The notes under the pieces: generated by a model
Databases searched by the model: none
Told to the model about the DNA's origin: nothing
The model's input: the letters and a program-made list of their open reading frames with translations, nothing else
Part shown: in pieces, positions 1 to 7,826 of the stretch
Numbering within the stretch: position 1 is the stretch's first letter
Layout: each line of letters begins with the position of its first letter
Program-made: the position numbers and the translations under genes
Source of the DNA: an uncultured Slackia sp.
GTDB lineage: Bacteria > Actinomycetota > Coriobacteriia > Coriobacteriales > Eggerthellaceae
Reading direction: 5' to 3'
DNA length: 33,056 nucleotides
NCBI RefSeq assembly: GCF_944321625.1
Contig: NZ_CALUMA010000005.1
Span: 1-33,056 of the forward strand

Positions 1-348
1 AAAGTCAGGCGGGCACGTGAGCAGCGTGCGCCCCGCACCGCCGAACGCCAGCAGGAAGTTGTACAGAAGCTCGTCGCCGCCGTTGCCCACGCAGATGTTC
101 TCGCGGGCTACGCCGCGCCATGCCGCCAGCTCGTCGCGCAGGTCGTTGGACATCGGGTCGGGATAGCGATTGAGCGGCGTGGCGGCGAGCGCCTCGTCGA
201 TCGCTTCGCGCACGCCCTCGGGCAAAGGATAGGCGTACTCGTTCGCCGAAAGGTTGTTGTCGCACGGCGTGAAGGCGGGGTCGTACGGCTCGATTTCGGC
301 CAGATGCGGCTGCACGAGCGCGCGCATGCGTTCGGAAAGCTGCGCCAT
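1..348 (-). CDS. hisC: Histidinol-phosphate aminotransferase, N-terminal part
   Basis: The first 116 residues of a class I/II PLP-dependent aminotransferase; the 3' end is cut by the left window edge. The family converts imidazole acetol phosphate plus glutamate to histidinol phosphate in the cytoplasm. The visible N-terminus has the HisC-type pattern LSANEYAYPLP followed by NRYPDP and, near residue 95, the GNGGDELL stretch that begins the PLP-binding domain; the catalytic lysine lies off the window. ATG at 348 is chosen because it follows the hisD stop by only 3 nt and starts the conserved region; translation is probably coupled. It is the third gene of hisZG-hisD-hisC. Confidence in the family is high because of both sequence and context. 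Confidence 0.93.
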   Translation of the reverse strand, partial: MAQLSERMRALVQPHLAEIEPYDPAFTPCDNNLSANEYAYPLPEGVREAIDEALAATPLNRYPDPMSNDLRDELAAWRGVARENICVGNGGDELLYNFLLAFGGAGRTLLTCPPDF

Positions 349-351
349 GTC

Positions 352-1749
352 TCACGCCTCCTTCGGCGCGACGCCCGCGACCACCGTTGCCTCGTCGTCG
401 CACGGCCAGGCGATATCGGTCAGATTCGTCGCGGCAAGCGCCTCGTAGGTGACGGCATCCTCGCCCTGCTCGATCACGCGGCGACGCAGCGCAACGGAAA
501 GCGCGTGCGACCACAGCCCTTCGCCTTGGGCAAGCGTCTGCGTGGCGGGCGCGTCCTTGAGCAACCCCGCCGGCGTGTAGCACACCACGGAAGAGCGCTT
601 GACAAAATCCTCCACCGAAAGCGGATTGGAAAACAGTGCCGTGCCGCCCGTGGGAAGCGTGTGGTTGGGGCCTGCCACGTAATCGCCCAAAGGCTCCGAG
701 CTCCACTTGCCCACGAAAATGGCGCCCGCGTTCTCTATCTTGCCCAGAAGCCCCATGGCGTCCTCGCAGTGCAGCTCCAGGTGCTCGGGCGCGATGGTGT
801 TCACGGCCGTCACCGCCTGCTCGAGATCGTTAGCCAGCACGATGACACCTTCGTTGGCAAGGGAGGTGCGGGTGATTTCCTCGCGCGGGCTCTGCGAGAC
901 CAGAAGATCGATGCAACGCTCCACCTGACGGGCATAGCCCTCGCTGTACGTGACCAGATAGCACGCCGCCAGCGGGTCGTGCTCGGCCTGCGCCATCAGA
1001 TCGGCCGCCACCACCACAGGATTGGCCGACTCGTCCGCCAGCACGCACACCTCGCTGGGGCCGGCCACCATATCGATGCCCGCATCGCCCGACACCAGGC
1101 GCTTCGCCGCAGCCACATACGCGTTGCCGGGGCCGGTGATCTTGGCAACCTTGGGAATGGACTCGGTGCCGTACGCGAGCGCCGCCACCGCCTGGGCGCC
1201 GCCCACCATGTAAATCTCGTCCACGCCCGCCACCTTGGCCGCCGCAAGCGTGTACGGCGAGATGCCGCCCTCCTTCTGCGGCGGCGTCACCATCACGATG
1301 CGCTTCACGCCTGCCACCTTGGCGGGGATGGCATTCATGAGCACCGTGGAGGGATACTGCGCGCGGCCGCCGGGCACGTAGATGCCCACCGCGGGAAGCG
1401 GCGTGACCTTGCAGCCGAGCATAGTGCCGTCGGGCCTGGTGGTGAACCAGGACTGCTCCACCTCGCGCTGGTGGAAGTCGCGAATCTGCGCGGCCGCCTT
1501 CTCGAGCGCGGCGCGGAATGCCGGACCCACCTGCTCGAGTGCCTCGTCCATCACGGACGGGTCCACGGCAAAATCCGCAACGTCCACACCGTCGAATTTC
1601 TTGCAGTATTCGCGCAGCGCCCTATCGCCGCGCTCGCGCACATCGGCCACGATGGCCGCGGCGGAATCCATGACCGCCTGGGGCAGCACGCCCTGACGCG
1701 GAAGCTGGCTCGCCTCGAGGTTCTTATCGAACAGCTGGATGTATCTCAT
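352..1749 (-). CDS. hisD: Histidinol dehydrogenase
   Basis: NAD-dependent oxidation of L-histidinol to L-histidine, the last two steps of histidine synthesis; cytoplasmic, zinc-dependent. The 465-residue product is slightly longer than the usual 430-440. Family signatures are visible: TGPGNAYVAAAK, MVAGPSEVCVLAD, AQAEHDP, APEHLELHCED and GPNHTLPTGG. The open frame extends upstream to 1788, but ATG 1749 is chosen because AAAGGAGC lies 6 nt before it and the protein then begins at the conserved MRYIQLF. It lies about 190 bp behind hisZG and 3 nt before hisC, on the same strand, so it is the middle gene of the his operon. Confidence 0.96.
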   Translation of the reverse strand: MRYIQLFDKNLEASQLPRQGVLPQAVMDSAAAIVADVRERGDRALREYCKKFDGVDVADFAVDPSVMDEALEQVGPAFRAALEKAAAQIRDFHQREVEQSWFTTRPDGTMLGCKVTPLPAVGIYVPGGRAQYPSTVLMNAIPAKVAGVKRIVMVTPPQKEGGISPYTLAAAKVAGVDEIYMVGGAQAVAALAYGTESIPKVAKITGPGNAYVAAAKRLVSGDAGIDMVAGPSEVCVLADESANPVVVAADLMAQAEHDPLAACYLVTYSEGYARQVERCIDLLVSQSPREEITRTSLANEGVIVLANDLEQAVTAVNTIAPEHLELHCEDAMGLLGKIENAGAIFVGKWSSEPLGDYVAGPNHTLPTGGTALFSNPLSVEDFVKRSSVVCYTPAGLLKDAPATQTLAQGEGLWSHALSVALRRRVIEQGEDAVTYEALAATNLTDIAWPCDDEATVVAGVAPKEA

Positions 1750-1918
1750 GGTGATTGCTCCTTTTCGCAAGAATGGTTTACTCGGCAAACCGTTCTATCT
1801 GGAATGGTTTCGACATGCGGGCCCGACAACCCGCAAAACATTCAAGGTTAAGCCGGATGGGCCTTGCATCGTCCGTGCATGGCGCCCACACGCAGTTATT
1901 CGCGGAGCGTACACGGGT

Positions 1919-1935
1919 GCGCCGCCCAACGGCGC
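1919..1935. other. GC-rich hairpin between hisZG and hisD
   Basis: A perfect 6-bp inverted repeat, GCGCCG and CGGCGC around a 5-nt loop, starts 7 nt after the hisZG stop. There is no U-tract, so it is not a convincing terminator. The roughly 190-bp gap between hisZG and hisD otherwise shows no gene; the hairpin may stabilise or attenuate the upstream part of the transcript. Confidence 0.35.
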
Positions 1936-1942
1936 CGTAAGG

Positions 1943-3580
1943 TTAATGTCGCGCGGCCCCTCCTGCGGAAAGCGCCGCCGCCAGCCGACGGATGCGCTCG
2001 TCGCAGCGCACGCGTGCCGGGCTCGCGAAGAACCGCGCCGTGCACGCCATGACCTCGTCCACGACCACCAGATTGTTCTCGCGCAGCGTGGTGCCCGTAG
2101 CGGTGATGTCAACGATGCGGTCGGACATGCCCACCATGGGCCCCAGCTCGATATTGCCGTGTAGTGTAACGATGTCGGCCTGCACGCCGATGCGGTCGTA
2201 ATACATCTGAGTGATGCGCGGGTATTTCGTGCTTATGCGGATACTGCCGCGACGGGCCAGCGCCGCCTCCGCGCGACCGGCGGCATCGGCGGGCTCCGCT
2301 ACCACGAAACGGCAGGCGCCGAAGCCCAGATCAAGCATCTGCACGAGATCGAAACCGGCCTCCACGAGCGAGTCACGTCCGCAGATGCCGCAGTCGGCCC
2401 CGCCCGACGCCACGAACGCCGGCGCGTCGGTGGGCCGCACAATCACGTATTCCACGCCCTCGGCGCGAACAATCAGATGCCGCCCCAAATCGCGCAGGGG
2501 TTCGACATCCAGACCCGCCGCTTCGAGCGCGGCAACCGAATCCTCGAAGAGCGACCCCTTGGGAACCGCGATGCGCAGCGGGCGAGAAGGCGAATCCTCC
2601 CCCGCCTCGCCGGCCTCAAGCGCTTCCTCAACCGCTTCAAGCGTGAGGGCGAAGCCCGCCGCCGGCATGGACGCGCCTCCGAAGCGACCGAGCGCCTCGT
2701 CGTAGCGGCCGCCGGACGCAATGGGCGTCGCCGAGCCGTCCACGTAGGCGGCAAACACGAGGCCTGTGTAATAGTCGAACGAGTTGAGCACCGAGAAATC
2801 CACCGACAGGCGATCGGCGAACCCGGCGTCGTACGCGGCATCGAACAGCGCGCGTAGCTCACCGATGCCGCCATCGCCCACCACATAGGGTTCGAGCAGC
2901 GCCGCCGCCTGATCAAGCGCCTCGGCGCCGCCCCAGATACGCGGCAGCGTGCGAATGGCTTCACGCGCCTGACGCGGAATGGAGAGTTCTGCCACGCATT
3001 CGTCCAAACCCACGAAATCCGACGCGTGAACGAGATTCAGCACCGCGCGACGATCAGAGGCGTCGGATACGCAGGCATCGAGCAGCTCCTTGAGAGGCTT
3101 CACGCTTCCGCACACCATGCGCCACCCGGTCACGCCCACCGCGTCGAGCGCCTCGGCGGCAAGGGACACCACCTCGGCATCGGCCGCGGCGCCCGCGTCG
3201 CCGATGAGCTCGATGCCCAGCTGCGTGAACTGGCGCGACCGGCCCGTGAACTCCGCCTGCTCCCGAACAACGGGAGCCACGTAACGCAGGCGGAAAGGTC
3301 CGGATGCGGGGTCGAGTCGCGTGGAAGCCATACGCGCGATGGGCATGGTGAGGTCCGAGCGCATCATGAGCAGACGCCCGCCGCCGTCGAACAGCTGGAA
3401 CGCCGCATCGTCCACCCTGGCGCCGCGCGAAAGCGAGGCGCGGTCTTCGAGCAGAGGCGTTTCCACAGGCAGATACCCGTGCGCCGCGAAACCGTCGCTG
3501 ACGGTGCGGCAGATGCGTTCGCGCGCAGCCGCCTCCTCGGGCATGATGTCCCTGAATCCTCGCGGCGTAATCGGTCTCAC
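1943..3580 (-). CDS. hisZG: Fused ATP phosphoribosyltransferase: HisZ regulatory domain plus short-form HisG catalytic domain
   Basis: A 545-residue protein joining two parts that are usually separate genes. Residues 1-322 are HisZ, a histidyl-tRNA synthetase-like regulatory subunit (PRGFRDIMPEEAA near the N-terminus, then RSDLTMP, FRLRYVAPVVRE, QLGIELIG, and YYTGLVF, SGGRYD). Residues 323-333 are an acidic/Gly/Ser linker. Residues 335-545 are short-form HisG (RIAVPKGSLFEDSV, GADCGICGRDSL, RISTKYP, HGNIELGP, GMSDRIVDITATGTTLRENNL), lacking the C-terminal regulatory domain of long HisG. The enzyme condenses ATP and PRPP, the committed step of histidine synthesis; HisZ normally confers histidine feedback. 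The start is GTG at 3580 with AAAGGGG about 9 nt upstream, beginning at the conserved MRPITPRGFRD. It is first in the his operon. Confidence 0.95.
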   Translation of the reverse strand: MRPITPRGFRDIMPEEAAARERICRTVSDGFAAHGYLPVETPLLEDRASLSRGARVDDAAFQLFDGGGRLLMMRSDLTMPIARMASTRLDPASGPFRLRYVAPVVREQAEFTGRSRQFTQLGIELIGDAGAAADAEVVSLAAEALDAVGVTGWRMVCGSVKPLKELLDACVSDASDRRAVLNLVHASDFVGLDECVAELSIPRQAREAIRTLPRIWGGAEALDQAAALLEPYVVGDGGIGELRALFDAAYDAGFADRLSVDFSVLNSFDYYTGLVFAAYVDGSATPIASGGRYDEALGRFGGASMPAAGFALTLEAVEEALEAGEAGEDSPSRPLRIAVPKGSLFEDSVAALEAAGLDVEPLRDLGRHLIVRAEGVEYVIVRPTDAPAFVASGGADCGICGRDSLVEAGFDLVQMLDLGFGACRFVVAEPADAAGRAEAALARRGSIRISTKYPRITQMYYDRIGVQADIVTLHGNIELGPMVGMSDRIVDITATGTTLRENNLVVVDEVMACTARFFASPARVRCDERIRRLAAALSAGGAARH

Positions 3581-3656
3581 TGTTCGCTGCCCCTTTCGTT
3601 GCGTACGTCCGCGCGAAGAGCATGCGAATCCCCTCGCGTCGTTTTGAACGCTGTTA

Positions 3657-3680
3657 CTTTAGCACAGTAGATTGCTAAAG
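3657..3680 (-). promoter_or_regulatory. Palindromic operator candidate upstream of the his operon
   Basis: CTTTAGCA and TGCTAAAG form a perfect 8-bp inverted repeat with an 8-bp spacer, about 77 bp upstream of the hisZG start. A further half-site, TTTAGCA, lies at 3710-3716. AT-rich DNA on the minus strand around TATGCT overlaps the palindrome and could be part of the promoter, but I see no convincing -35. I do not know the regulator. No T-box motif was found in this leader. Confidence 0.45.
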
Positions 3681-3763
3681 CATAAAAAGAAAACGGCGAT
3701 TTACCCAGATTTAGCAGAGTAACGAAAAAACGGCAGCAGGCAATGAGAGCGACAAGGAGCAAC

Positions 3764-3790
3764 GAAACGGCGGAAACGGCGGAAACGGCG
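3764..3790. repeat. Three tandem 9-bp repeats (GAAACGGCG)
   Basis: Three perfect head-to-tail copies of GAAACGGCG at 3764, 3773 and 3782, next to the metA terminator whose stem contains the same AAACGGCGG sequence. On the minus strand related CGCCGTTT segments recur near 3725-3736 and 3684-3697, each followed by T-rich DNA. The 3581-3940 gap between hisZG and metA therefore holds a terminator, these repeats and the palindrome; the open frame across it (3577-3798, minus) is probably not a gene. Confidence 0.7.
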
Positions 3791-3800
3791 GCCGACAATG

Positions 3801-3830
3801 AAAAAACGGCGGCCTTTCGACCGCCGTTTC
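3801..3830 (-). terminator. Rho-independent terminator of metA
   Basis: Read on the minus strand, AAACGGCGG pairs with CCGCCGTTT (9 bp, 8-nt loop) and is followed by an uninterrupted T6 tract. It lies about 110 nt after the metA stop and insulates the his operon. Confidence 0.9.
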
Positions 3831-3940
3831 TATAATCATCTCTTTACACACGAGAGTGCAACCCGTGCCCGTGCGCCACATTCACGCGAGGCACCCGGCC
3901 CCGTTAGGGCGGAAACGCAGGCCGCACCCCGCGCCATGTA

Positions 3941-4855
3941 TTACAGACTTCCCAAATCGTAAGGGGTGGTCTGATACACGTAGTAGTTCAGCCAGTTAGT
4001 GTAGATGAGCTGGCCTTCCGCGCGCCACGACACGATGGGCGTCTTCGTGGGGTCGTCGTCGGGATAGTAGTTCACCGGCACCTTGATGGGCTTGCCCTTG
4101 GCCACATCGCGGTCGTACTCGAGTTTCAGCGTGTCGCGGTCGTACTCGGGGTGGCCGAACACGAAGAAGTGCTTGGAGTCGGTGCTCTTCGCGATCGCCA
4201 CGCCGCAATCGTCGGAATACGCGATGACCTCGAGCTTCAGATTGGCCACGATATCCTCGTAGCGCGTCTCGGAGTGGCGCGAGTGCGGCATCATGGACAC
4301 GTCGTTGAAGCCGCGCACCAAAGGCGACGACGGCTTGAGCAGGCGGCTCTCGAACACGCCGAAGCACTTCTCATCCAGATTATGCTTGGGCACGCCGTAG
4401 TGGTGGTAGAGCGCAGCCTGCGCACCCCAGCACACGTGGAACACGCTGTGCACGTTGGTGAGCGACCAATCCATGATCTCCACCAGCTCGGGCCAGTAGT
4501 CCACCTCCTCGAACTCGAGCGTCTCCACCGGGGCGCCCGTGATGATCATGCCGTCGTAGCGCTGGTCGCGCACCTCGTCGAACGTGCGGTAGAACGTCTC
4601 CAGATGGTCGGCGGACACGTTTTTGGACTGATGGCTTGCGATGCGCAGCAGCTCCACCTCGATCTGCAGCGGCGTGTTGGACAGCTTGCGCATGATCTGC
4701 GTCTCGGTGACGATCTTGGTGGGCATGAGGTTGAGCAGCAGCACGCGCAGCGGACGGATGTCCTGGTGCATGGCGCGGTGCTCGGTCATGACGAAGATGT
4801 TCTCGCCCTCGAGGATGGAGGTCGCGGGCAGCGCGTCGGGGATGCGGATGGGCAT
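3941..4855 (-). CDS. metA: Homoserine O-acetyltransferase (MetA family, acetyl-CoA type)
   Basis: Activates homoserine for methionine synthesis in the cytoplasm. The 304-residue protein matches MetA throughout. The acyl-accepting cysteine is C142 in HVCWGAQAALY, and the His/Glu pair lies at H234 and E236 in FGHPEYD. Residue 111 is Glu (TGAPVETLEF); established work on MetA shows Glu at this position favours acetyl-CoA while Gly (as in E. coli) favours succinyl-CoA, so this enzyme should make O-acetylhomoserine although automated pipelines usually call it a succinyltransferase. This fits the divergent metY next door, which uses the acetyl ester. ATG 4855 is preceded by GAAGGAG at a 5-nt spacing. 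A strong terminator follows at 3801-3830. Confidence 0.95.
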   Translation of the reverse strand: MPIRIPDALPATSILEGENIFVMTEHRAMHQDIRPLRVLLLNLMPTKIVTETQIMRKLSNTPLQIEVELLRIASHQSKNVSADHLETFYRTFDEVRDQRYDGMIITGAPVETLEFEEVDYWPELVEIMDWSLTNVHSVFHVCWGAQAALYHHYGVPKHNLDEKCFGVFESRLLKPSSPLVRGFNDVSMMPHSRHSETRYEDIVANLKLEVIAYSDDCGVAIAKSTDSKHFFVFGHPEYDRDTLKLEYDRDVAKGKPIKVPVNYYPDDDPTKTPIVSWRAEGQLIYTNWLNYYVYQTTPYDLGSL

Positions 4856-4870
4856 ATGGGCTCCTTCTAT

Positions 4871-4918
4871 GAACGTTCACGCCGAATTAACGTTAGAGAT
4901 ACGGGCACTCATTATAAT
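4871..4918. promoter_or_regulatory. Shared metA/metY promoter region with two AACGTT palindromes
   Basis: TATAAT at 4913-4918 lies in the self-complementary octamer ATTATAAT, so a -10 can be read on either strand. Two 8-bp palindromes with the same core, GAACGTTC (4871-4878) and TAACGTTA (4888-4895), lie 17 bp apart centre to centre between it and the metA start. They could be operators for both divergent genes. No -35 is obvious and I see no SAM riboswitch in either leader. Confidence 0.5.
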
Positions 4919-4973
4919 GGTGCGGCGAATGAAATCGACGGCCAAATGCCGCCGGATGAGCGAAGGAGACATC

Positions 4974-6254
4974 ATGACCGAGCAGATCGGCACCACCTGC
5001 GTGCAGGGCGGCTACCGCCCCGGCGACGCCGAACCCCGCCAGATTCCCATCTATCAGTCCACCACCTGGAAGTACGACACCTCCGAGCACATGGGCAAGC
5101 TCTTCGACCTCGAAGAGGCCGGCTACTTCTACACCCGCCTGCAGAACCCCACGAACGACTATGTGGCGGCCAAGATCGCCGAGCTCGAAGGCGGCGCGGC
5201 GGGCATGCTGACCTCTTCCGGCCAGGCGGCCAATTTCTTCGCCGTGTTCAACATCGCCGGCTGCGGCGATCACGTGGTGGCAAGCTCCGCCATCTACGGC
5301 GGCACGTACAACCTGCTCGCGCACACCATGCGCCGCATGGGCGTGGAGTGCACGTTCGTGGCACCCGATTGCACCGACGAGGAGCTGGAAGCGGCCTTCC
5401 GCCCCAACACCAAGTGCGTGTTCGGCGAGACCATCGCCAACCCCGCGCTCGCCGTGCTCGACATCGAGCGTTTCGCCAAGGCGGCCCACGACCATGGCGT
5501 GCCGCTGATCGTGGACAACACCTTCCCCACGCCCGTGAACTGCCGCCCCATCGAGTGGGGTGCCGACATCGTGACGCACTCCACCACCAAGTACATGGAC
5601 GGCCATGGCGCGGCGGTGGGCGGCGCAATCGTCGACTCCGGCAACTTCGACTGGATGGCGCACGCAGACAAGTTCCCCGGCCTCACCACCCCGGATGAAA
5701 CCTACCACGGCGTGGTGTATGCGGAGAAGTTCGGCCAGGCGGGCTCGTTCATCACCAAGGCGACCGCCCAGCTCATGCGCGACTTCGGCTGCATCCAGAG
5801 CCCGCAGAACGCGTTCATCCTGAACCTGGGCCTGGAAAGCCTGCACGTGCGCATGCCGCAGCATTGCAAGAACGGCCAGGCCATGGCCGAGTTCCTGAGC
5901 CAGCATCCCAAGATCAGCTTCGTGAAGTTCCCCGGGCTGCCCGGCGACAAGTACCACGAGCTCGCCAAGAAGTACCTGCCGAACGGCGGATGCGGCGTGG
6001 TGAGCTTCGGATTCGTGGGCGGGCGCGCCGCGGCCGAGACGTTCATGAAGAGCCTCAAGCTCGCGCAGATCGCCACGCACGTGGCCGACGCGCGCACCTG
6101 CGTGCTGCATCCGGCAAACGCCACGCATCGCCAGATGAACGACGAGGAGCTCGCGGCGTGCGGCATCAGCCCCGACATGGTGCGCCTGTCCTGCGGCATC
6201 GAATCCACCGAGGACCTGATCGCCGACGTCGCCCAGGCGCTCGAACAGATCTAA
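4974..6254 (+). CDS. metY: O-acetylhomoserine sulfhydrylase
   Basis: PLP-dependent enzyme of the Cys/Met metabolism family that turns O-acetylhomoserine and sulfide into homocysteine. The 426-residue product shows the expected order: substrate/phosphate region YTRLQNPTND, SSGQAANFFA, D181 in IVDNTFPTPV binding the PLP ring, and the PLP lysine K206 in THSTTKYMDGHG. The C-terminal half ends in RLSCGIESTEDLIADV. The length and the TFPTPVNCRPIEWGAD block point to MetY rather than cystathionine gamma-synthase. The open frame reaches back to 4641, but ATG 4974 is chosen because GAAGGAG precedes it at 6 nt and the upstream part overlaps metA. It is divergent from metA and followed by a strong terminator. 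Confidence 0.95.
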   Translation: MTEQIGTTCVQGGYRPGDAEPRQIPIYQSTTWKYDTSEHMGKLFDLEEAGYFYTRLQNPTNDYVAAKIAELEGGAAGMLTSSGQAANFFAVFNIAGCGDHVVASSAIYGGTYNLLAHTMRRMGVECTFVAPDCTDEELEAAFRPNTKCVFGETIANPALAVLDIERFAKAAHDHGVPLIVDNTFPTPVNCRPIEWGADIVTHSTTKYMDGHGAAVGGAIVDSGNFDWMAHADKFPGLTTPDETYHGVVYAEKFGQAGSFITKATAQLMRDFGCIQSPQNAFILNLGLESLHVRMPQHCKNGQAMAEFLSQHPKISFVKFPGLPGDKYHELAKKYLPNGGCGVVSFGFVGGRAAAETFMKSLKLAQIATHVADARTCVLHPANATHRQMNDEELAACGISPDMVRLSCGIESTEDLIADVAQALEQI

Positions 6255-6280
6255 TAGCGCAGATACCACGGCATTACCAG

Positions 6281-6307
6281 GAAGGCGTCCGCAAGGGCGC
6301 CTTCTTT
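6281..6307 (+). terminator. Rho-independent terminator of metY
   Basis: GAAGGCGTCC pairs with GGGCGCCTTC (10 bp with one G-U) around a GCAA tetraloop, followed by TTT. It lies 26 nt after the metY stop. Confidence 0.9.
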
Positions 6308-6335
6308 ATGCCCTCGATTCTGGCGTTTCGCCAAC

Positions 6336-6371
6336 ATAAAAGGCCGCGACGCAATAGCATCGCGGCCTTAA
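6336..6371 (-). terminator. Rho-independent terminator of mscL
   Basis: On the minus strand AAGGCCGCGA pairs perfectly with TCGCGGCCTT around a 10-nt loop and runs into TTTTAT. It lies about 28 nt after the mscL stop and faces the metY terminator, closing the two convergent units. Confidence 0.9.
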
Positions 6372-6397
6372 AAGCCCCTTGATATGTTCGGTGAAAC

Positions 6398-6874
6398 CTA
6401 TTCGGCAGCGTTGGTGTAGCCCTCGAGCTTGGAGGTGCAGTGCGGGCAACGCGTGGCGTCGTCGGCGATCTCCTGCTTGCAGAAGGGGCAGGTACGCGGC
6501 TCGGGAGCGGCCTCTTCCTCTTCCTTCTTGAGCAGACCGGCCTTCTCGGCAGCAAGCTCTTTCAGGCGGGCGGCTTGGTTGACGGCCTTCACGATGGCGA
6601 AGACGGCAGCGGCGGTGATCAGGAAGCTGATGATGGCGGAGATGAACGCGCCGAAGTCGATGGTCTGGCCATTGAGGACGACAGCCATGCCCTTGACCTC
6701 GGGGTTGCCGCCGATAGCAGCGATCATCGGCTGGATGAGGTCGCCGACCAGAGAGTTCACCACAGAGGTGAACGCGCCGCCGATGATAACACCAACGGCC
6801 AGGTCAATCACGTTGCCGCGGCTGACGAACTCGATGAATTCCTCGATAAGATTCTTCTTCTTTTCTTCGGCCAT
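6398..6874 (-). CDS. mscL: Large-conductance mechanosensitive channel with C-terminal zinc ribbon
   Basis: Inner-membrane tension-gated channel that releases solutes on osmotic downshock. Residues 8-47 contain the MscL start and first membrane helix (EFVSRGNVIDLAVGVIIGGAF), then a periplasmic loop, then the second helix near 73-97 (FISAIISFLITAAAVFAIVKAVN). The usual cytoplasmic helical bundle follows (100-122), but the protein does not end at about 136 residues: residues 129-146 add a rubredoxin-like zinc ribbon, CPFC and CPHC separated by 10 residues. The total is 158. AGAAAGGGCTCTC lies upstream as a ribosome site. The gene is monocistronic. Function of the zinc ribbon is unknown; it would sit under the cytoplasmic mouth of the pore. 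Confidence 0.95.
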   Translation of the reverse strand: MAEEKKKNLIEEFIEFVSRGNVIDLAVGVIIGGAFTSVVNSLVGDLIQPMIAAIGGNPEVKGMAVVLNGQTIDFGAFISAIISFLITAAAVFAIVKAVNQAARLKELAAEKAGLLKKEEEEAAPEPRTCPFCKQEIADDATRCPHCTSKLEGYTNAAE

Positions 6875-7064
6875 GAGAGCCCTTTCTCAATAAGAGCGCC
6901 GCCGGGTCAAAGCATTGAGCCCATCCCCGCACGGCGCTTCCGATGTACAACCTGCGGCATAATACAGCTTCCCATGCCGTGACGCTACGTCATTCGCCTA
7001 CTCAACTAAACATTGAATGACGCTTTCGCTTTATTCCGCCGCACAGGTTCCTGACCGAGAGCTT

Positions 7065-7826
7065 TCATGCGCTCTGCGAAGCCGCCTCGCCCTTTGTCCC
7101 CCTTTGCACGGCGACTCTCTTCAGAACCGAATCAATACGCTCACACTTGATGCGCAGATTCACGATGTGGCCGGTCAGCGGCACACGCCTGTTGCAGAAG
7201 TTGACCACGTTGCCCACGCACACCGCCGACACGAGCGTGCCCAAGCCAATGCCGTGGAGATACCCGAAGAAGATAAGGGACAGCACCAGCGCGATGCCCG
7301 CAAGCGTCGAATCGAACGCCACCTTGCACGAGCCGAAACGCTTATGCGTGAAGAGCGAAATCGCACGCACCGCGCCCTCACCCGGCACCAGCAGTACGTT
7401 GGGCGCCACCTCGATGCTCACACCGAATCCCAGCACCGCGCAGCCCAAAAGCAACGCGATACCCTGCTCAATGATCGAGGTGGGCACGAACCACGAAAGC
7501 AGCGCCATCCCTACGTCGATGAACGCCGAGAACGCCACGTTCACCAGAATCTGCAACCACTGGAACGGCTTGAACTCGTCTTTGAGCAGAAGCGGCTGGA
7601 TGACGATGAACAGCATGTTGATGATGAACGTGAACATGCCCAGCGTCAGAGGGAATTCCAGGCTCAGAACATACGGAAGGCTCGAGATAGGCGACGTGCC
7701 CAACGCCGCCTTGGTGATGAGCGCGATGCCGAACGAGTTGATGAAGACGCCGATGACGAACCAAGCCCAACGCTCTACGAGCATGCGCGTTTTCGCCGCT
7801 TTCAGCCTCTTCAACCGTTCTTCCAT
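7065..7826 (-). CDS. YczE/YitT-like integral membrane protein of unknown function
   Basis: A 253-residue polytopic membrane protein with about five to six hydrophobic segments. The first is in RWAWFVIGVFINSFGIALI, followed by the family-typical KAALGTSPISSLPYVLS loop. A repeat-like GFGVSIEVAPNVLLVPGEGAVRAIS resembles YitT/YczE proteins, which have the same invariant Gly/Pro arrangement. The biochemical role of this family is not established. ATG 7826 is chosen over the longer frame to 7859 because AAGGAG lies about 8 nt before it. The tail after residue 225 is basic and cytoplasmic. It stands alone on the minus strand between mscL and the divergent PAP2 gene; the 190-bp gap on its left shows nothing clear. 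Confidence 0.8.
   Translation of the reverse strand: MEERLKRLKAAKTRMLVERWAWFVIGVFINSFGIALITKAALGTSPISSLPYVLSLEFPLTLGMFTFIINMLFIVIQPLLLKDEFKPFQWLQILVNVAFSAFIDVGMALLSWFVPTSIIEQGIALLLGCAVLGFGVSIEVAPNVLLVPGEGAVRAISLFTHKRFGSCKVAFDSTLAGIALVLSLIFFGYLHGIGLGTLVSAVCVGNVVNFCNRRVPLTGHIVNLRIKCERIDSVLKRVAVQRGTKGEAASQSA

Noticed and set aside
3577..3798. A 73-codon hydrophobic open frame overlapping the hisZG start
   Set aside because: It is made of the tandem repeats and AT-rich promoter DNA, has no ribosome site, and contains no histidine run as a his leader peptide would.
4151..5698. Long open frames opposite or out of frame with metA, metY, murA and glnN
   Set aside because: They are shadows caused by high GC; the translations are Arg/His/Ala-rich and lack conserved motifs, while the chosen frames match known families throughout.
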